A stretch of 64,000 bases of DNA from Kaustia mangrovi (GCF_015482775.1 NZ_CP058214.1:2842501-2906500); one strand, 5' to 3'. Positions 25,945 to 34,537 are shown, counted from the first letter of the stretch. Made by a program: numbers and translations. The notes: generated by a model not told the origin, from the letters alone.

Positions 25945-27054
25945 GTGACGAACGCAACAGCATCGGGCAGACGCGGCATCCTGCCGGCCCACGAGATCAG
26001 GCGGCTGGCGGAGGACGGCGCGATCGTCGCGCAAACGCCCTTCGACGCCGACCAGATCCAGCCGGCGAGCCTCGACCTCAGGCTGGGATCGGTCGCCTAT
26101 CGCATCCGGGCGAGCTTCCTGCCGGGGCCGGGCGCCACGGTGGCCGAGCGCGTGGAGACGCTGGCGCTCCACAGGATGGACCTGTCCGAGGGCGCGGTGC
26201 TGGAGACGGGCTGCGTCTATCTCGTGCCCTTGCAGGAGCGCCTGACGCTGCCGCAGGACCTTTCCGCGCTCGCCAATCCGAAGAGCTCCACCGGCCGGCT
26301 CGACGTCTTCACCCGCGTCATCGCGGATACCGCGCGCGCCTTCGACACGGTGCCGGAGGGCTATGAGGGCCCGCTCTATGCAGAGATCTCGCCGCGCACC
26401 TTCCCCGTGCTTGTGCGGCCGGGCTCGCGCCTTGTCCAGATCCGCTTCCGCCGCGGCGAGCCCGCCTATTCCGACGACACGATCGCGCGCCTCCACGAGC
26501 GCGAGGCGCTGGTCTCCACCGGCACCGCCGACATCGACAACGGGCTCGCGCTCTCCGTCGACCTCACCGGCACGCGGGAGGGCCGGCCCATCGGCTTCCG
26601 CGCCAAACGCCATTCCGCCCTGATCGACATCGACCGCAAGGCCGCCCTTGATGTGCTCGACTACTGGGAGCCGGTCTGGCCGCGCGGCGACTTCATCCTC
26701 GATCCGGACGAGTTCTATATCCTCGCCTCCAAGGAGGCTGTCCGGGTGCCGCCGACCCATGCCGCGGAGATGGTGCCCTTCAACCCGCTGGTGGGCGAGT
26801 TCCGCGTCCACTATGCGGGCTTTTTCGATCCGGGCTTCGGCCATGCCACCGGCTCCGGCGAGGGCAGCCGCGCGGTGCTGGAGGTGCGCAGCCACGAGGT
26901 GCCCTTCATCCTGGAGGACGGCCAGACCGTCGGCCGGCTGATCTACGAGGAGCTGACCGACGCGCCCGAGGAGGTCTACGGCGCCGGCATCGGCTCCCAC
27001 TACCAGCGCCAGGGCCTCAAGCTGTCGAAGCACTTCCGCGACTACGAACCCTGA
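25945..27054 (+). CDS. dcd: 2'-deoxycytidine 5'-triphosphate deaminase, double-length form
   Basis: A 369-residue nucleotide deaminase that turns dCTP into dUTP for thymidylate synthesis. It is about twice the usual Dcd length, consistent with two dUTPase-like beta-barrels in tandem. The first carries the catalytic block LSALANPKSSTGRLDVFTRVIAD and YEGPLYAEISPRTFPVLVRPGSRLVQIRF. The second shows MVPFNPLVGEFRVHYAGFFDPGFG, VLEVRSHEVPFILEDGQTVGRLIYE and a C-terminal nucleotide-closing tail (GSHYQRQGLKLSKHF). This long form is typical of alphaproteobacteria. The GTG start at 25945 has a GGGAGAGACGGGA ribosome binding region. Confidence 0.9.
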   Translation: MTNATASGRRGILPAHEIRRLAEDGAIVAQTPFDADQIQPASLDLRLGSVAYRIRASFLPGPGATVAERVETLALHRMDLSEGAVLETGCVYLVPLQERLTLPQDLSALANPKSSTGRLDVFTRVIADTARAFDTVPEGYEGPLYAEISPRTFPVLVRPGSRLVQIRFRRGEPAYSDDTIARLHEREALVSTGTADIDNGLALSVDLTGTREGRPIGFRAKRHSALIDIDRKAALDVLDYWEPVWPRGDFILDPDEFYILASKEAVRVPPTHAAEMVPFNPLVGEFRVHYAGFFDPGFGHATGSGEGSRAVLEVRSHEVPFILEDGQTVGRLIYEELTDAPEEVYGAGIGSHYQRQGLKLSKHFRDYEP

Positions 27055-27063
27055 GGGCGCGGG

Positions 27064-27078
27064 GGGCCCTGAGGGCCC
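27064..27078. terminator. Short hairpin between convergent dcd and dddL
   Basis: GGGCCC-TGA-GGGCCC forms a perfect 6-bp stem in the 31-bp gap between two convergent stops. No T-run follows on either strand, so termination would be inefficient. This is a weak call. Confidence 0.3.
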
Positions 27079-27085
27079 GTGCCGC

Positions 27086-27814
27086 TCAGATGCCGCGCGC
27101 GGTGCGCGCCCTGCGCGTGGAGGACAGCTTCATGCCCGGGGCTGCGAGGCGTTCTTCCGGCCCCGTCCAGGCATAGGCGAGAAGGCACGGCTCGTGCTCG
27201 CCCGTGGTGATGCGGTGCTCGTCGCCCGGGCGGTTGAGGATCAGCGAGCCCGGCGCGTAGACAGCCGCGTCGTTCTCCGACCACGCGCCGGCGACGGAGA
27301 TGTAGCTTTCCTCGATCTCGGTGTGGCTGTGCTGGGGATAGGTCGTGCGCGGCGCGAAGAGGACGAGGCCGAGGATCAGCCGGTCCGCCCGGATCGGCCC
27401 CTGTGGGCCGAGGACCTCGCAATAGGCGTATTTGCGCTCCAGCGTCCTCGGGACGCGCTCGTAGCCATATTCCCAGGTCAGCCGGCCGGAGACGTGGCGG
27501 AGCGCGCGGGCGAGCCCCTGCAGGCTGCCCCGCTCGCCGAGGTCGAGGGCGCGGTCCAGATAGGCTGCGACCGGCTTGGTCGCCGGCGTGCGCGCGACGA
27601 TCTCCGGGTTCGTCTCGATCACCGCCGACAGGGTCTCGCGCACGCGCTTGCGGTGGCTGCGGATGGCCCTGCTGCCGCCGGCCGAGCCGTAGCGGTAGAG
27701 CGTCTCGAACTCGCGCAGGAGATAGACCCATTCGGGGCACCCCATCAGGCGCTGCGCGGGCGGTTCCGGTGCGGCGCGGGACACGGGATCGGACATCGCC
27801 ATCGGCTTCTCCAC
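27086..27814 (-). CDS. dddL: DddL-type dimethylsulfoniopropionate (DMSP) lyase
   Basis: A 242-residue cupin protein closely following the DddL pattern; these lyases cleave DMSP to dimethyl sulfide and acrylate. The sequence has the DddL N-terminal block MGCPEWVYLLREFETLYRYGSAGGS, RLTWEYGYERVPRTLERKYAYCEVLGP and LILGLVLFAPRTTYP. Metal ligands are H162, H164 and E168 or E169 in HSHTEIEESY (Y171 is the likely catalytic Tyr) and H200 in PGDEHRITTGEHEPCLLAYAW. There is no signal peptide. It is the last gene of a minus-strand run, 78 bp after a LysR gene. Other cupin DMSP lyases (DddQ, DddW) are shorter and fit less well. Confidence 0.87.
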   Translation of the reverse strand: MEKPMAMSDPVSRAAPEPPAQRLMGCPEWVYLLREFETLYRYGSAGGSRAIRSHRKRVRETLSAVIETNPEIVARTPATKPVAAYLDRALDLGERGSLQGLARALRHVSGRLTWEYGYERVPRTLERKYAYCEVLGPQGPIRADRLILGLVLFAPRTTYPQHSHTEIEESYISVAGAWSENDAAVYAPGSLILNRPGDEHRITTGEHEPCLLAYAWTGPEERLAAPGMKLSSTRRARTARGI

Positions 27815-27892
27815 CGGTTCGGGCCGGATCGGGTGCGATCCATGCCGCGATGACGACCGATCATGCCAGAGGCGGTGGCCGAGATCACCCCG

Positions 27893-28876
27893 TTACAGCT
27901 CGCCCGTCCGCAATGTGAAGGCCGGGGCGGAGAGGGCGGCGGTGTCCCGGTTGGCGCGGGCGGTGGCCTCGCGCTCGGCGAGCACCGCCTTGAGCTCGTC
28001 GGCGAAGGCCTCCGCAAGCCGCGAGCCCGGCCCGTCGCGGCGGGTGAGATAGGAGGCGATCACGCGGGTCTGGGGCGCGAAGGGGCGCTGGCGGACCTCG
28101 TAGGTGCGGGTGAAGTCGGCGGTGAACTCGTCGACGATGGCGATGCCGATGCCGGCATTGGCGAGCACCGCGGCGGAATGGCAGTAGCGCACCTCGACCA
28201 CGGGGGTGAACGGCACGCCCATCGTGTAGAAGCTCGCGCGCAGGAGCGCGCCGAGGCGCGATTCCGCATAGAGGCCGATGAGCGGATGGCCCACCGTGTC
28301 GGCGGGCGTGACCACCTCGCGCTCGCACAGGGGATGGCCGGGCGGCAGGAGGCACACCATGCCGCATTCGTGGATCGGCGTCATGGTCACCGCCGGGTGC
28401 TGCTCGAGCCCGAGCAGCAGGCCGATATCGGCCGCGCCGATCTCCACCGCCTCGATGACGGAATCGAGATAGCGGATATCGTAGGTCACCGAGACGCCCG
28501 GCCGGTCGGCGAGAAAGCGCTTGAGCGCGGCGGGGGCGACCGTGTTGGCGAGCGGCGGCGTGGCGATGATCCTGAGCGTGCCGGCGCTGGTGTCGCGCAG
28601 GTCGCGCACGCGCTTCTCGATGGAGCGCATCATCATGAAGACCGGCTCGACCTCGCTGTAGAGCGCGCGCGCCTCCTCCGTCGGCATGAGGCGGCGGTTC
28701 TCGCGCTCGAACAGCGTGAAGCCGAGCTGGGCCTCGAGCTGCTTGATGGTGGTGGAGACCGCCGGCTGCGAGACGCCGAGCTCATAGGCCGCGCCGACCA
28801 TGGTCTGGCAGCGCATCACCGCGCCGAAGACCTCCAGATGGCGCAGGCTCAGATCGTTCTTGCGCTCGATCTTCAT
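27893..28876 (-). CDS. LysR-family transcriptional regulator
   Basis: A 327-residue LysR-type regulator. The winged helix-turn-helix is LSLRHLEVFGAVMRCQTMVGAAYELGVSQPAVSTTIKQLEAQLGFTLFERENRRLMPTEEA in positions about 9-70 (seen as MVGAAYELGVSQPAVST). The effector domain (about 95-300) has GADIGLLLG-like segments and PGHPLCEREVV. Its ATG overlaps the racemase stop (ATGA), so it is co-translated with the hydantoin genes and probably senses their substrate or product. Whether it also controls dddL directly downstream is open. Confidence 0.92.
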   Translation of the reverse strand: MKIERKNDLSLRHLEVFGAVMRCQTMVGAAYELGVSQPAVSTTIKQLEAQLGFTLFERENRRLMPTEEARALYSEVEPVFMMMRSIEKRVRDLRDTSAGTLRIIATPPLANTVAPAALKRFLADRPGVSVTYDIRYLDSVIEAVEIGAADIGLLLGLEQHPAVTMTPIHECGMVCLLPPGHPLCEREVVTPADTVGHPLIGLYAESRLGALLRASFYTMGVPFTPVVEVRYCHSAAVLANAGIGIAIVDEFTADFTRTYEVRQRPFAPQTRVIASYLTRRDGPGSRLAEAFADELKAVLAEREATARANRDTAALSAPAFTLRTGEL

Positions 28877-29565
28877 GGCGCGGCCGGCGTTCCGGCCAGG
28901 GCGTTCGCGCGGGCGAGCGCCACCGCGCCGACGGCCATGGCCACAGCGGCCTGCGTAGGGTCGATCACCGGCACGCCGAGCGCGGCCTCCAGCCCCGCCC
29001 GATGGCGCGCCATTCCCGCGCAGCCGAGGATGACCACATCCGCGCCATCCTCCTCGACCAGCGCGCCGCCGACCGCGACCAGCCGGTCGAAGGTGTCGGC
29101 CCCGCTCGCGGTCTCCGCGACCGTCATGTCGAGCGGGCGCTCGTTGGCCAGCCGGGCCTCGAGCCCCATCTGGCGCAGATAGCGCAGATGGCGCGGGATC
29201 GACCGGCCGGCGACCGCGACGACGCCAAACCGGTCGCCCCGCGAGAGCGCGGTCACCACGCCGCTTTCCTGGATGCCGAAGACGGGCTTCGCCGTCGCCT
29301 CGCGGCAGACATGGAGGCCGGGATCGGAATAACACGCGATGACGAAGGCATCCGTATCGGTGTGCGCCTCCACCAGCCTGGCGAGCGGAAGGGTGACGCT
29401 CTCCACGTCGCGCTGGCTCTCGATGCCGTAGGGGCCTTCCGTCAGCGTCATGCACGCGATGGCCGGGCCGCCGGCGATCCGCAGGGGCTTAAGCGCCTCG
29501 TCGAGGCCGGCCGTCACCGTCTCGTTGGAATTCGGGTTGATGACCAGAATGCGACCTGCCGTCAT
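28873..29565 (-). CDS. Asp/Glu/hydantoin racemase family protein, probable hydantoin racemase
   Basis: A 230-residue racemase of the Asp/Glu/hydantoin family, which works with two cysteines and no cofactor. NPNSNETVTAGL opens the protein. The first catalytic cysteine is in FVIACYSDPGLH and the second in VVILGCAGMARHR; PVIDPTQAAVAMAV follows. Its place beside D-hydantoinase and N-carbamoyl-D-amino-acid hydrolase identifies it as a likely hydantoin racemase, which converts the L- to the D-hydantoin so that both enter the pathway. Allantoin racemase is the main alternative. Confidence 0.85.
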   Translation of the reverse strand: MTAGRILVINPNSNETVTAGLDEALKPLRIAGGPAIACMTLTEGPYGIESQRDVESVTLPLARLVEAHTDTDAFVIACYSDPGLHVCREATAKPVFGIQESGVVTALSRGDRFGVVAVAGRSIPRHLRYLRQMGLEARLANERPLDMTVAETASGADTFDRLVAVGGALVEEDGADVVILGCAGMARHRAGLEAALGVPVIDPTQAAVAMAVGAVALARANALAGTPAAP

Positions 29566-29581
29566 GACGCTTGCGCCTCCG

Positions 29582-31045
29582 TCAGACTATCTTCGCCCCG
29601 AAGGACTGCGCCGGGTCGAGCTCCGGGGGCGTGCGGCCGGAAAGGCCCGCCGGCTCGTGCGGCGCGCGCTTCAGGAACGTGCCCTGCCCAGCGTCCGCCA
29701 GGAGCTCGCCGCCCTCGACGATGACCCGGCCACGCGAGATCATCGTCACCGGCCATCCGGTCACCTCCAGGCCCTCGAAGGGCGTGTAGTCCATATTGTC
29801 ATGAAGCCCGCCGGCGGTCACGGTGCGGGTCTCGTCGGGGTCCCAGATGGCGAGATCGGCATCCGCGCCGACGGCGATGGTGCCCTTCTGCGGATGAAGG
29901 CCGAACATCTTCGCCGCGTTCGTCGCGGTCAGCGAGACGAACTGGTTGAGCGAGATGCGGCCCGTGCGCACGCCTTCCGAAAACAGGAGCGGCGCGCGCA
30001 TCTCGATGCCCGGCAGGCCGTTGGCCACCTGCTTGAAGGTGGGGTCCTTGGAATGGACGAGCTTGCCGGTCTCGTCATAGCGATAGGGCGCGTGGTCGGA
30101 GGAATAGAGCTGGAGCCCGCCGGTCTGGAGATAGCGCCAGAGCACGTCCTGCGTCTCGGTATCGCGCAAAGGGGGGCTGCAGCAGAACTTCGCGCCTTCC
30201 GCGCCGGGCCGGTCCATGTCCTCGCTCGTGAGGAAGAGATATTGCGGGCAGGTCTCGCCATAGATCTTCAGACCCTCGCGGCGGGCATCGGCAATGGCGC
30301 GCGCACCGCCCTCGGTGGAGACATGGACGATGAGCAGCGGCGCGTCGACGAAGCCCGCCAGCGCGATGCCGCGATTGATCGCCTCGACCTCCGCCGCGCG
30401 CGGATGGCTGACCGCGTGGTATTTCGGCGCCGAATAGTCCTTGTCCATGAGGCGCGCGCTCATCCACTTGATCAGCGCGTTGTTCTCCGCATGCACCATG
30501 GTGAGCGCGCCGTGCTCGCGCGCCACGGTCAGGATGTCGAGCATCTGCTCGTCCTCGACCTTCAGGAGGTCGTAGGTGAGGAACACCTTGAAGGAGGTGA
30601 TGCCGCGCTCGAACGCCGCCGGCAACTCCTCCTTCAGCACCGCCTCCGTCGGGTCGGAGACGATCAGGTGATAGGAGTAGTCGATGACCGATTTCGGCGC
30701 GGCGCGGTCGTCGTAGGTTTTCAGCACGTCGGCGATGGTCTGGCCGCGGTGCTGGGCGGCGAAGGGGATGAAGGTGGTGTTGCCGCCGAAGGCCGCGGAG
30801 ACGGAGCCTGTGTAGTAGTCGTCCGACGTCATGATGCCGGAGGCGGATTCCTGCGCGATGTGGCAGTGGGACTCGATGCCGCCGGGAAGCACCAGCTTGG
30901 CCGTGGCATCGATGGTGCGCGCCCCGCCCTCAAGCTCCTCCGCGATGGCGACGATGCGCCCGTCGCGGATGCCGATATCGGCACGGAACGTGTCGGTCGC
31001 CGTCGCCGCGAGGCCGTTGGCGATCACGAGATCGTAGTCGGACAT
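29582..31045 (-). CDS. hydA: D-hydantoinase / dihydropyrimidinase
   Basis: A 487-residue amidohydrolase that opens five-membered hydantoins or dihydropyrimidines to N-carbamoyl amino acids. The binuclear-metal ligands are visible: H60 and H62 in ESHCH, the carbamylated lysine in TSFKVFLTYD, histidines in MVHAENN and LLIVHVSTEGG, and the catalytic aspartate in SDHAPYRYD. FCCSPPLRD and NAAKMFGLHPQKGTIAVGADADLAIWD are typical of the family. The D-carbamoylase and racemase in the same run favour the hydantoinase role over pyrimidine catabolism. The last 25 residues are proline-rich and variable. Confidence 0.92.
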   Translation of the reverse strand: MSDYDLVIANGLAATATDTFRADIGIRDGRIVAIAEELEGGARTIDATAKLVLPGGIESHCHIAQESASGIMTSDDYYTGSVSAAFGGNTTFIPFAAQHRGQTIADVLKTYDDRAAPKSVIDYSYHLIVSDPTEAVLKEELPAAFERGITSFKVFLTYDLLKVEDEQMLDILTVAREHGALTMVHAENNALIKWMSARLMDKDYSAPKYHAVSHPRAAEVEAINRGIALAGFVDAPLLIVHVSTEGGARAIADARREGLKIYGETCPQYLFLTSEDMDRPGAEGAKFCCSPPLRDTETQDVLWRYLQTGGLQLYSSDHAPYRYDETGKLVHSKDPTFKQVANGLPGIEMRAPLLFSEGVRTGRISLNQFVSLTATNAAKMFGLHPQKGTIAVGADADLAIWDPDETRTVTAGGLHDNMDYTPFEGLEVTGWPVTMISRGRVIVEGGELLADAGQGTFLKRAPHEPAGLSGRTPPELDPAQSFGAKIV

Positions 31046-31141
31046 TGCCTTCTCCGTTCGGTCGTGTGGCGGGGGCGGCCTGTGTCAGCCGCCGCCCAGT
31101 CGCTCGTCATCCCGGAAACCGATCGGCCTGGCACTGCAATT

Positions 31142-31210
31142 CTCTCCGCTCGTTCCCGCGAAGGCGGGAACCCAGGCTGGATGCCCGCCTTCGCGGGCAT
31201 GAGCGGAGAG
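31142..31210. repeat. Cloverleaf-like palindromic repeat, family C
   Basis: An outer 10-bp stem CTCTCCGCTC/GAGCGGAGAG (31142-31151 and 31201-31210) encloses two perfect 8-bp hairpins, GTTCCCGC-GAAG-GCGGGAAC (31152-31171) and ATGCCCGC-CTTC-GCGGGCAT (31181-31200). The result is a three-way-junction fold in the gap between the SDR and hydantoinase genes. It resembles dispersed GC-rich repeats of proteobacterial genomes and has no coding content. Confidence 0.8.
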
Positions 31211-31235
31211 GGTGGCAACCTGATCGGAGCTCGCA

Positions 31236-32024
31236 TCAGATCCCCTTGGTCGCCCCGCCGTCGCAGCGCACCAGCGTGCCGGTGACGTAGCTCGCCGGTC
31301 CGCTCACCAGGAAGGCGGCGGTGGCGGCGAACTCCTCCACCGTGCCGTAGCGGCCCATGGGGATGGTCGCGCGCGACGCGGCGCGGACATCCTCGATGGG
31401 CTTGTCCTGGCGCTTGGCCGCGGCCTCGTCGAGTTGGTCGACGCGCTCGGTGTGGATGCGGCCCGGAAGCAGCATGTTCACCGTGACATTGTCGGCGCCG
31501 ACCTCGATGGAGAGGGTCTTGCTCCAGCCGACGAGCGCGGAGCGCAGCGTGTTCGACATGGCAAGCGTCGGGATCGGCTGGACGACGCCGGACGAGGCCA
31601 CCGTCAGCACCCGGCCCCATTTGCGCTCGCGCATGCCCGGCAGGCACAGATTGGTGATCTCCATGACGCTCAGCACCATGGTCTCGAACTGGGCGCGCCA
31701 CTGGTCGGGCGTGGGCTGGGTGGCGGTGCCGGGGGGCGGGCCGCCCGTATTGTTGACCAGGATGTCGATGCCGCCGAGCTTGTCCATGGCCGCGTCGTGG
31801 AGGTCCTTCGCCGCGTTCGGCGCGGAGAGGTCGCACACGACGTAGTCGGCGCGGCCGGGGCCCTTCTCCGTCATGGCCTTCGCGGCGGCGGCGAGCTTGG
31901 CCTCGCTGCGCCCGGAGATCACGACATGCGCGCCCTCCGCGGCGAGCGCCGCGGCGATGCCGCCGCCCAGCCCCTGGCTGGAGGCGAGCACGAGGGCGCG
32001 CTTGCCTGTCAGTTCAAGATCCAT
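31236..32024 (-). CDS. Atypical SDR family protein lacking the catalytic Tyr/Lys
   Basis: A 262-residue protein with the short-chain dehydrogenase fold. The nucleotide-binding turn reads VLASSQGLGGGIA instead of the usual TGxxxGxG with Gly/Thr. VNNTGGPPPGT replaces the NNAG motif, and the catalytic YxxxK is replaced by M-SNT-L in LAMSNTLRSALVGWSKTLSIEV. These changes match the BKR-like SDR subgroup known to deviate from the tetrad, so this is a subfamily trait and not decay. The C-terminus FLVSGPASYVTGTLVRCDGG is normal for SDRs. Its start overlaps the 3' end of the DHDPS-family gene by 11 bp. Catalysis cannot be inferred. Confidence 0.85.
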   Translation of the reverse strand: MDLELTGKRALVLASSQGLGGGIAAALAAEGAHVVISGRSEAKLAAAAKAMTEKGPGRADYVVCDLSAPNAAKDLHDAAMDKLGGIDILVNNTGGPPPGTATQPTPDQWRAQFETMVLSVMEITNLCLPGMRERKWGRVLTVASSGVVQPIPTLAMSNTLRSALVGWSKTLSIEVGADNVTVNMLLPGRIHTERVDQLDEAAAKRQDKPIEDVRAASRATIPMGRYGTVEEFAATAAFLVSGPASYVTGTLVRCDGGATKGI

Positions 32025-32961
32025 CGGTGAGCTCCCTTGACTTGCGCTCGACGCGGGCGATGAGCCGGTCGAGCTCCTTGTGGTCGTCCGGTGTGAGCGA
32101 GGGCCCGGGTGCCCGGGTTGCCGCACTCTCGATGATGCCGCGCCGGCGCAGGATCTCCTTGCGCACGGCGAGCCCGAAGCCCGGCTGCTGCTCGTGGCGC
32201 ACCAGAGGCAGATAGGCGTCGAACAGATCCTCCGCCGCATCGCGCTCGCCGTCACGGTGCTTTCCCACCACGCCGACGAGCATTTCCGGATAGGCGAAGC
32301 CCGTCATCGCGCCATCGGCACCGCGGGCGAGCTCCTGCGGCAGGTAGAGGCCGCCATTGCCGACCAGGACCGACACGCGCCGCACGCCCTCTGCCTCCGC
32401 CTGCGCACGCACGCGGGTGAGCTTGTCGAGGCCGGGGCAGTCTTCGTGCTTGAGCATGACGAGCTGGGGGAAATCGCGCGTCAGACGGGTGAAGCAGCCG
32501 ACCGAGATGTGGACACCCGTCGTCTGCGGATAATCCTGATAGCAGACGGGCGTGTCCTCGCCCAGCGCCTTGAAGACCTGCGCGTAATAGGCGTGGATCC
32601 GCTCCTCCGTCGAAAGCCCCGCCATGGGCGCGACCATGACGCCGGCGGCCCCGGCGTCCATCGCGGTTCCGGCAAGCCGCGCCATGTTGTCGAGGCCGGC
32701 GCCCGAGACACCGACGACCACGGGATGGGTGTCGCGAACGCGGGCGACAACGCGTTTCATGAAGGCCACCGCCTCGTCGGCGGAGAGCTTCGGCGCCTCG
32801 CCCATCATGCCGAGGATCGTGATGCCGTCGACGCCCGTCTCCACATAGAAGTCGGTGAGCCGGTCCGCGCTGTCGAGGTCGAGCGCGCCATTATCGCCGA
32901 AGGGCGTCGCGGAGATGATGTAGACGCCTTTCGCATCCTCGCTCAGGCGATGTGCGGCCAT
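32014..32961 (-). CDS. Dihydrodipicolinate synthase/N-acetylneuraminate lyase family aldolase
   Basis: A 315-residue class I aldolase with the DHDPS TIM-barrel. The Schiff-base lysine is in QLVMLKHEDCPG and the catalytic tyrosine in PVCYQDYPQTTG. GVYIISATPFGDNGALDLDSADRLTDFYVETGVDGITILG opens the barrel in the usual way. It is unlikely to be lysine-pathway DapA, because it sits inside a catabolic run and has the long, divergent C-terminal region of dedicated lyases. The substrate is unknown; a keto-acid aldol cleavage or dehydration is the family chemistry. It lies 17 bp after the flavin-reductase-like gene. Confidence 0.88.
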   Translation of the reverse strand: MAAHRLSEDAKGVYIISATPFGDNGALDLDSADRLTDFYVETGVDGITILGMMGEAPKLSADEAVAFMKRVVARVRDTHPVVVGVSGAGLDNMARLAGTAMDAGAAGVMVAPMAGLSTEERIHAYYAQVFKALGEDTPVCYQDYPQTTGVHISVGCFTRLTRDFPQLVMLKHEDCPGLDKLTRVRAQAEAEGVRRVSVLVGNGGLYLPQELARGADGAMTGFAYPEMLVGVVGKHRDGERDAAEDLFDAYLPLVRHEQQPGFGLAVRKEILRRRGIIESAATRAPGPSLTPDDHKELDRLIARVERKSRELTDGS

Positions 32962-32978
32962 GGGGTCCCCCTTCTCTG

Positions 32979-33596
32979 TCAGCCGGTCCCGGCCGGCTCG
33001 GGCACGTCGAGTGTGAAGACGTCGTGCGTGCGGATATATCGGTTGGCATAGAGGCGCCCGACCGGGGCATAGGCCGCCCAGTCGAGGCGCAGCGTGTCGG
33101 GGTCGATCAGCCCGTCCCTGGCATGCATGGCGAGGATCTCGCCGACCACCAGATGGCGCCGCGCGGAGAACTCCAGCGTCACATGGCGCCGGCATTCGAA
33201 GCTCACCGGCGCCTCGGCGATGCGCGGGGCATCGATCTCGACGGCCTGTGCCGCGGTGAGCCCGGAAGCCTCGATCTCGTCCACCTCGCCCGGCCAGTCG
33301 GCGGCGCACACGCTCATCGCCTCCGCGAGGGCCTCGTCCACCAGATTGACCGCGAACTCGCCCGTCCTGAGAATGTTCTCCGTCGTGTGCTTGAGCCCGC
33401 CGTCGCGCCGGCCCTCGAGACCCAGGACGAGGAGCGGCGGGTCCTCGGAGAACACGTTGAAGAAGGAGAAGGGCGCGGCATTGCCGTGGCCGCCGGCGGA
33501 GCGCGTTGAGACGAAGGCGATCGGCCGGGGCACGACCGTCGCCGTCATCAGCTTGTAGCGCTCGCGGGGGCGCAGCGCGCGGAAATCGAGGAACAT
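32979..33596 (-). CDS. Flavin reductase-like domain protein
   Basis: A 205-residue protein of the flavin reductase-like, FMN-binding split-barrel family. MTATVVPRPIAFVSTRSAGGHGNAAPFSFFNVFSEDPPLLVLGLEGR is the FMN-binding signature, and NILRTGEFAVNLVDEALAEAMSVCAADWPGEVDE is the second conserved block. Members either supply reduced flavin to a partner oxygenase or act on their own; no partner oxygenase is encoded in this run. It lies between the carbamoylase (11 bp upstream) and the aldolase genes. Confidence 0.9.
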   Translation of the reverse strand: MFLDFRALRPRERYKLMTATVVPRPIAFVSTRSAGGHGNAAPFSFFNVFSEDPPLLVLGLEGRRDGGLKHTTENILRTGEFAVNLVDEALAEAMSVCAADWPGEVDEIEASGLTAAQAVEIDAPRIAEAPVSFECRRHVTLEFSARRHLVVGEILAMHARDGLIDPDTLRLDWAAYAPVGRLYANRYIRTHDVFTLDVPEPAGTG

Positions 33597-33607
33597 CGGC
33601 GGCGTCC

Positions 33608-34537
33608 CTATTCCTTCGGGCGCACAATGCCCGTCTGGCCGGTGATCGGGCCGTAATGCTCGATCCGGCGATGACGCGCGAAGTCGAAGATTGTCTCCTT
33701 GCCGAAGTTGCAGGCGTCGAGGTCGCAAGGATGCACGATCAGCTCGTCGTCCTCCGTCTTCGCCTCCGCGACCACCTCGCCGTCCGGATTGACGATGAGG
33801 CTGCCGCCGATGAGCGGATGGCCGTCCTCCACGCCGGCCTTGGCGACGGCGACGACCCATGTGGAGTTCTGGTAGGCGCCGGCCTGCACGACGAGGCGGT
33901 TGTGGAACAGCCGCTTCTCCGGGCCCTCGTCGCCCTTCTGGGAATTCACCGACGGGGTGTTGTAGCCGAGCATGACGAGCTCCACGCCCTGCAGCCCCAT
34001 GACGCGATAGGTCTCCGGCCAGCGCCGGTCGTTGCACACGCACATGCCCATGATGCCGCCGAGCGCGCGCCAGACCGGGAAGCCCAGGTCGCCCGGCTCG
34101 AAATAGCGCTTCTCCAGATGCTGGAAGCTGCGCTCGGGATCGAACTCGTCATGGCCGGGCAGGTGCACCTTGCGGTACTTGCCGACAATCGCGCCGGTCT
34201 TGTCGGTGAGGATCTGGGTGTTGAAATGATGGCCGTCGGGGGTGAGCTCGGCATAGCCGAGCGACATGGCCATGCCGTAGTCGCGCGCGCGCTTGAACAG
34301 CGGCGCGGTCGCCTCGTTCGGCATTTCGCGCTCGAACCAGCTGTCGACTTCCCGCTGATCCTCCATGTACCAGCGCGGGAAGAAGGTGGTGAGCGTGAGC
34401 TCCGGATAGACCACCAGATCGCAGCCCGCCTCGTGCGCCCGGTCCATGAGCGCGATCATGCGCTCCACCACCGCCTCGCGCGTATCACTCTTCTGTATCG
34501 GCCCCATCTGGGCGCCGCCCACCACGACTTCACGCAT
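33608..34537 (-). CDS. N-carbamoyl-D-amino-acid hydrolase
   Basis: A 309-residue nitrilase-superfamily amidohydrolase that converts N-carbamoyl-D-amino acids to D-amino acids, CO2 and ammonia. The catalytic triad is seen as E46 (VVYPELTLTTFFPRW), K123 (KYRKVHLPGHDEFDPE) and C168 (CVCNDRRWPETYRVMGLQG). The blocks FQHLEKRYFEPGDLGFPV and AGAYQNSTWVVAVAKAG strongly match the Agrobacterium D-carbamoylase. It completes the hydantoin route with the hydantoinase and racemase further along. Beta-ureidopropionase is the main alternative, but its conserved blocks differ. Confidence 0.92.
   Translation of the reverse strand: MREVVVGGAQMGPIQKSDTREAVVERMIALMDRAHEAGCDLVVYPELTLTTFFPRWYMEDQREVDSWFEREMPNEATAPLFKRARDYGMAMSLGYAELTPDGHHFNTQILTDKTGAIVGKYRKVHLPGHDEFDPERSFQHLEKRYFEPGDLGFPVWRALGGIMGMCVCNDRRWPETYRVMGLQGVELVMLGYNTPSVNSQKGDEGPEKRLFHNRLVVQAGAYQNSTWVVAVAKAGVEDGHPLIGGSLIVNPDGEVVAEAKTEDDELIVHPCDLDACNFGKETIFDFARHRRIEHYGPITGQTGIVRPKE

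Noticed and set aside
31142-31210. CRISPR-like repeat
   Set aside because: The palindrome is a single nested element without regularly spaced copies or spacers.
32014-32961. Lysine-pathway dapA
   Set aside because: The catalytic Lys and Tyr fit the whole DHDPS superfamily; the catabolic context and divergent C-terminus speak against the biosynthetic enzyme.
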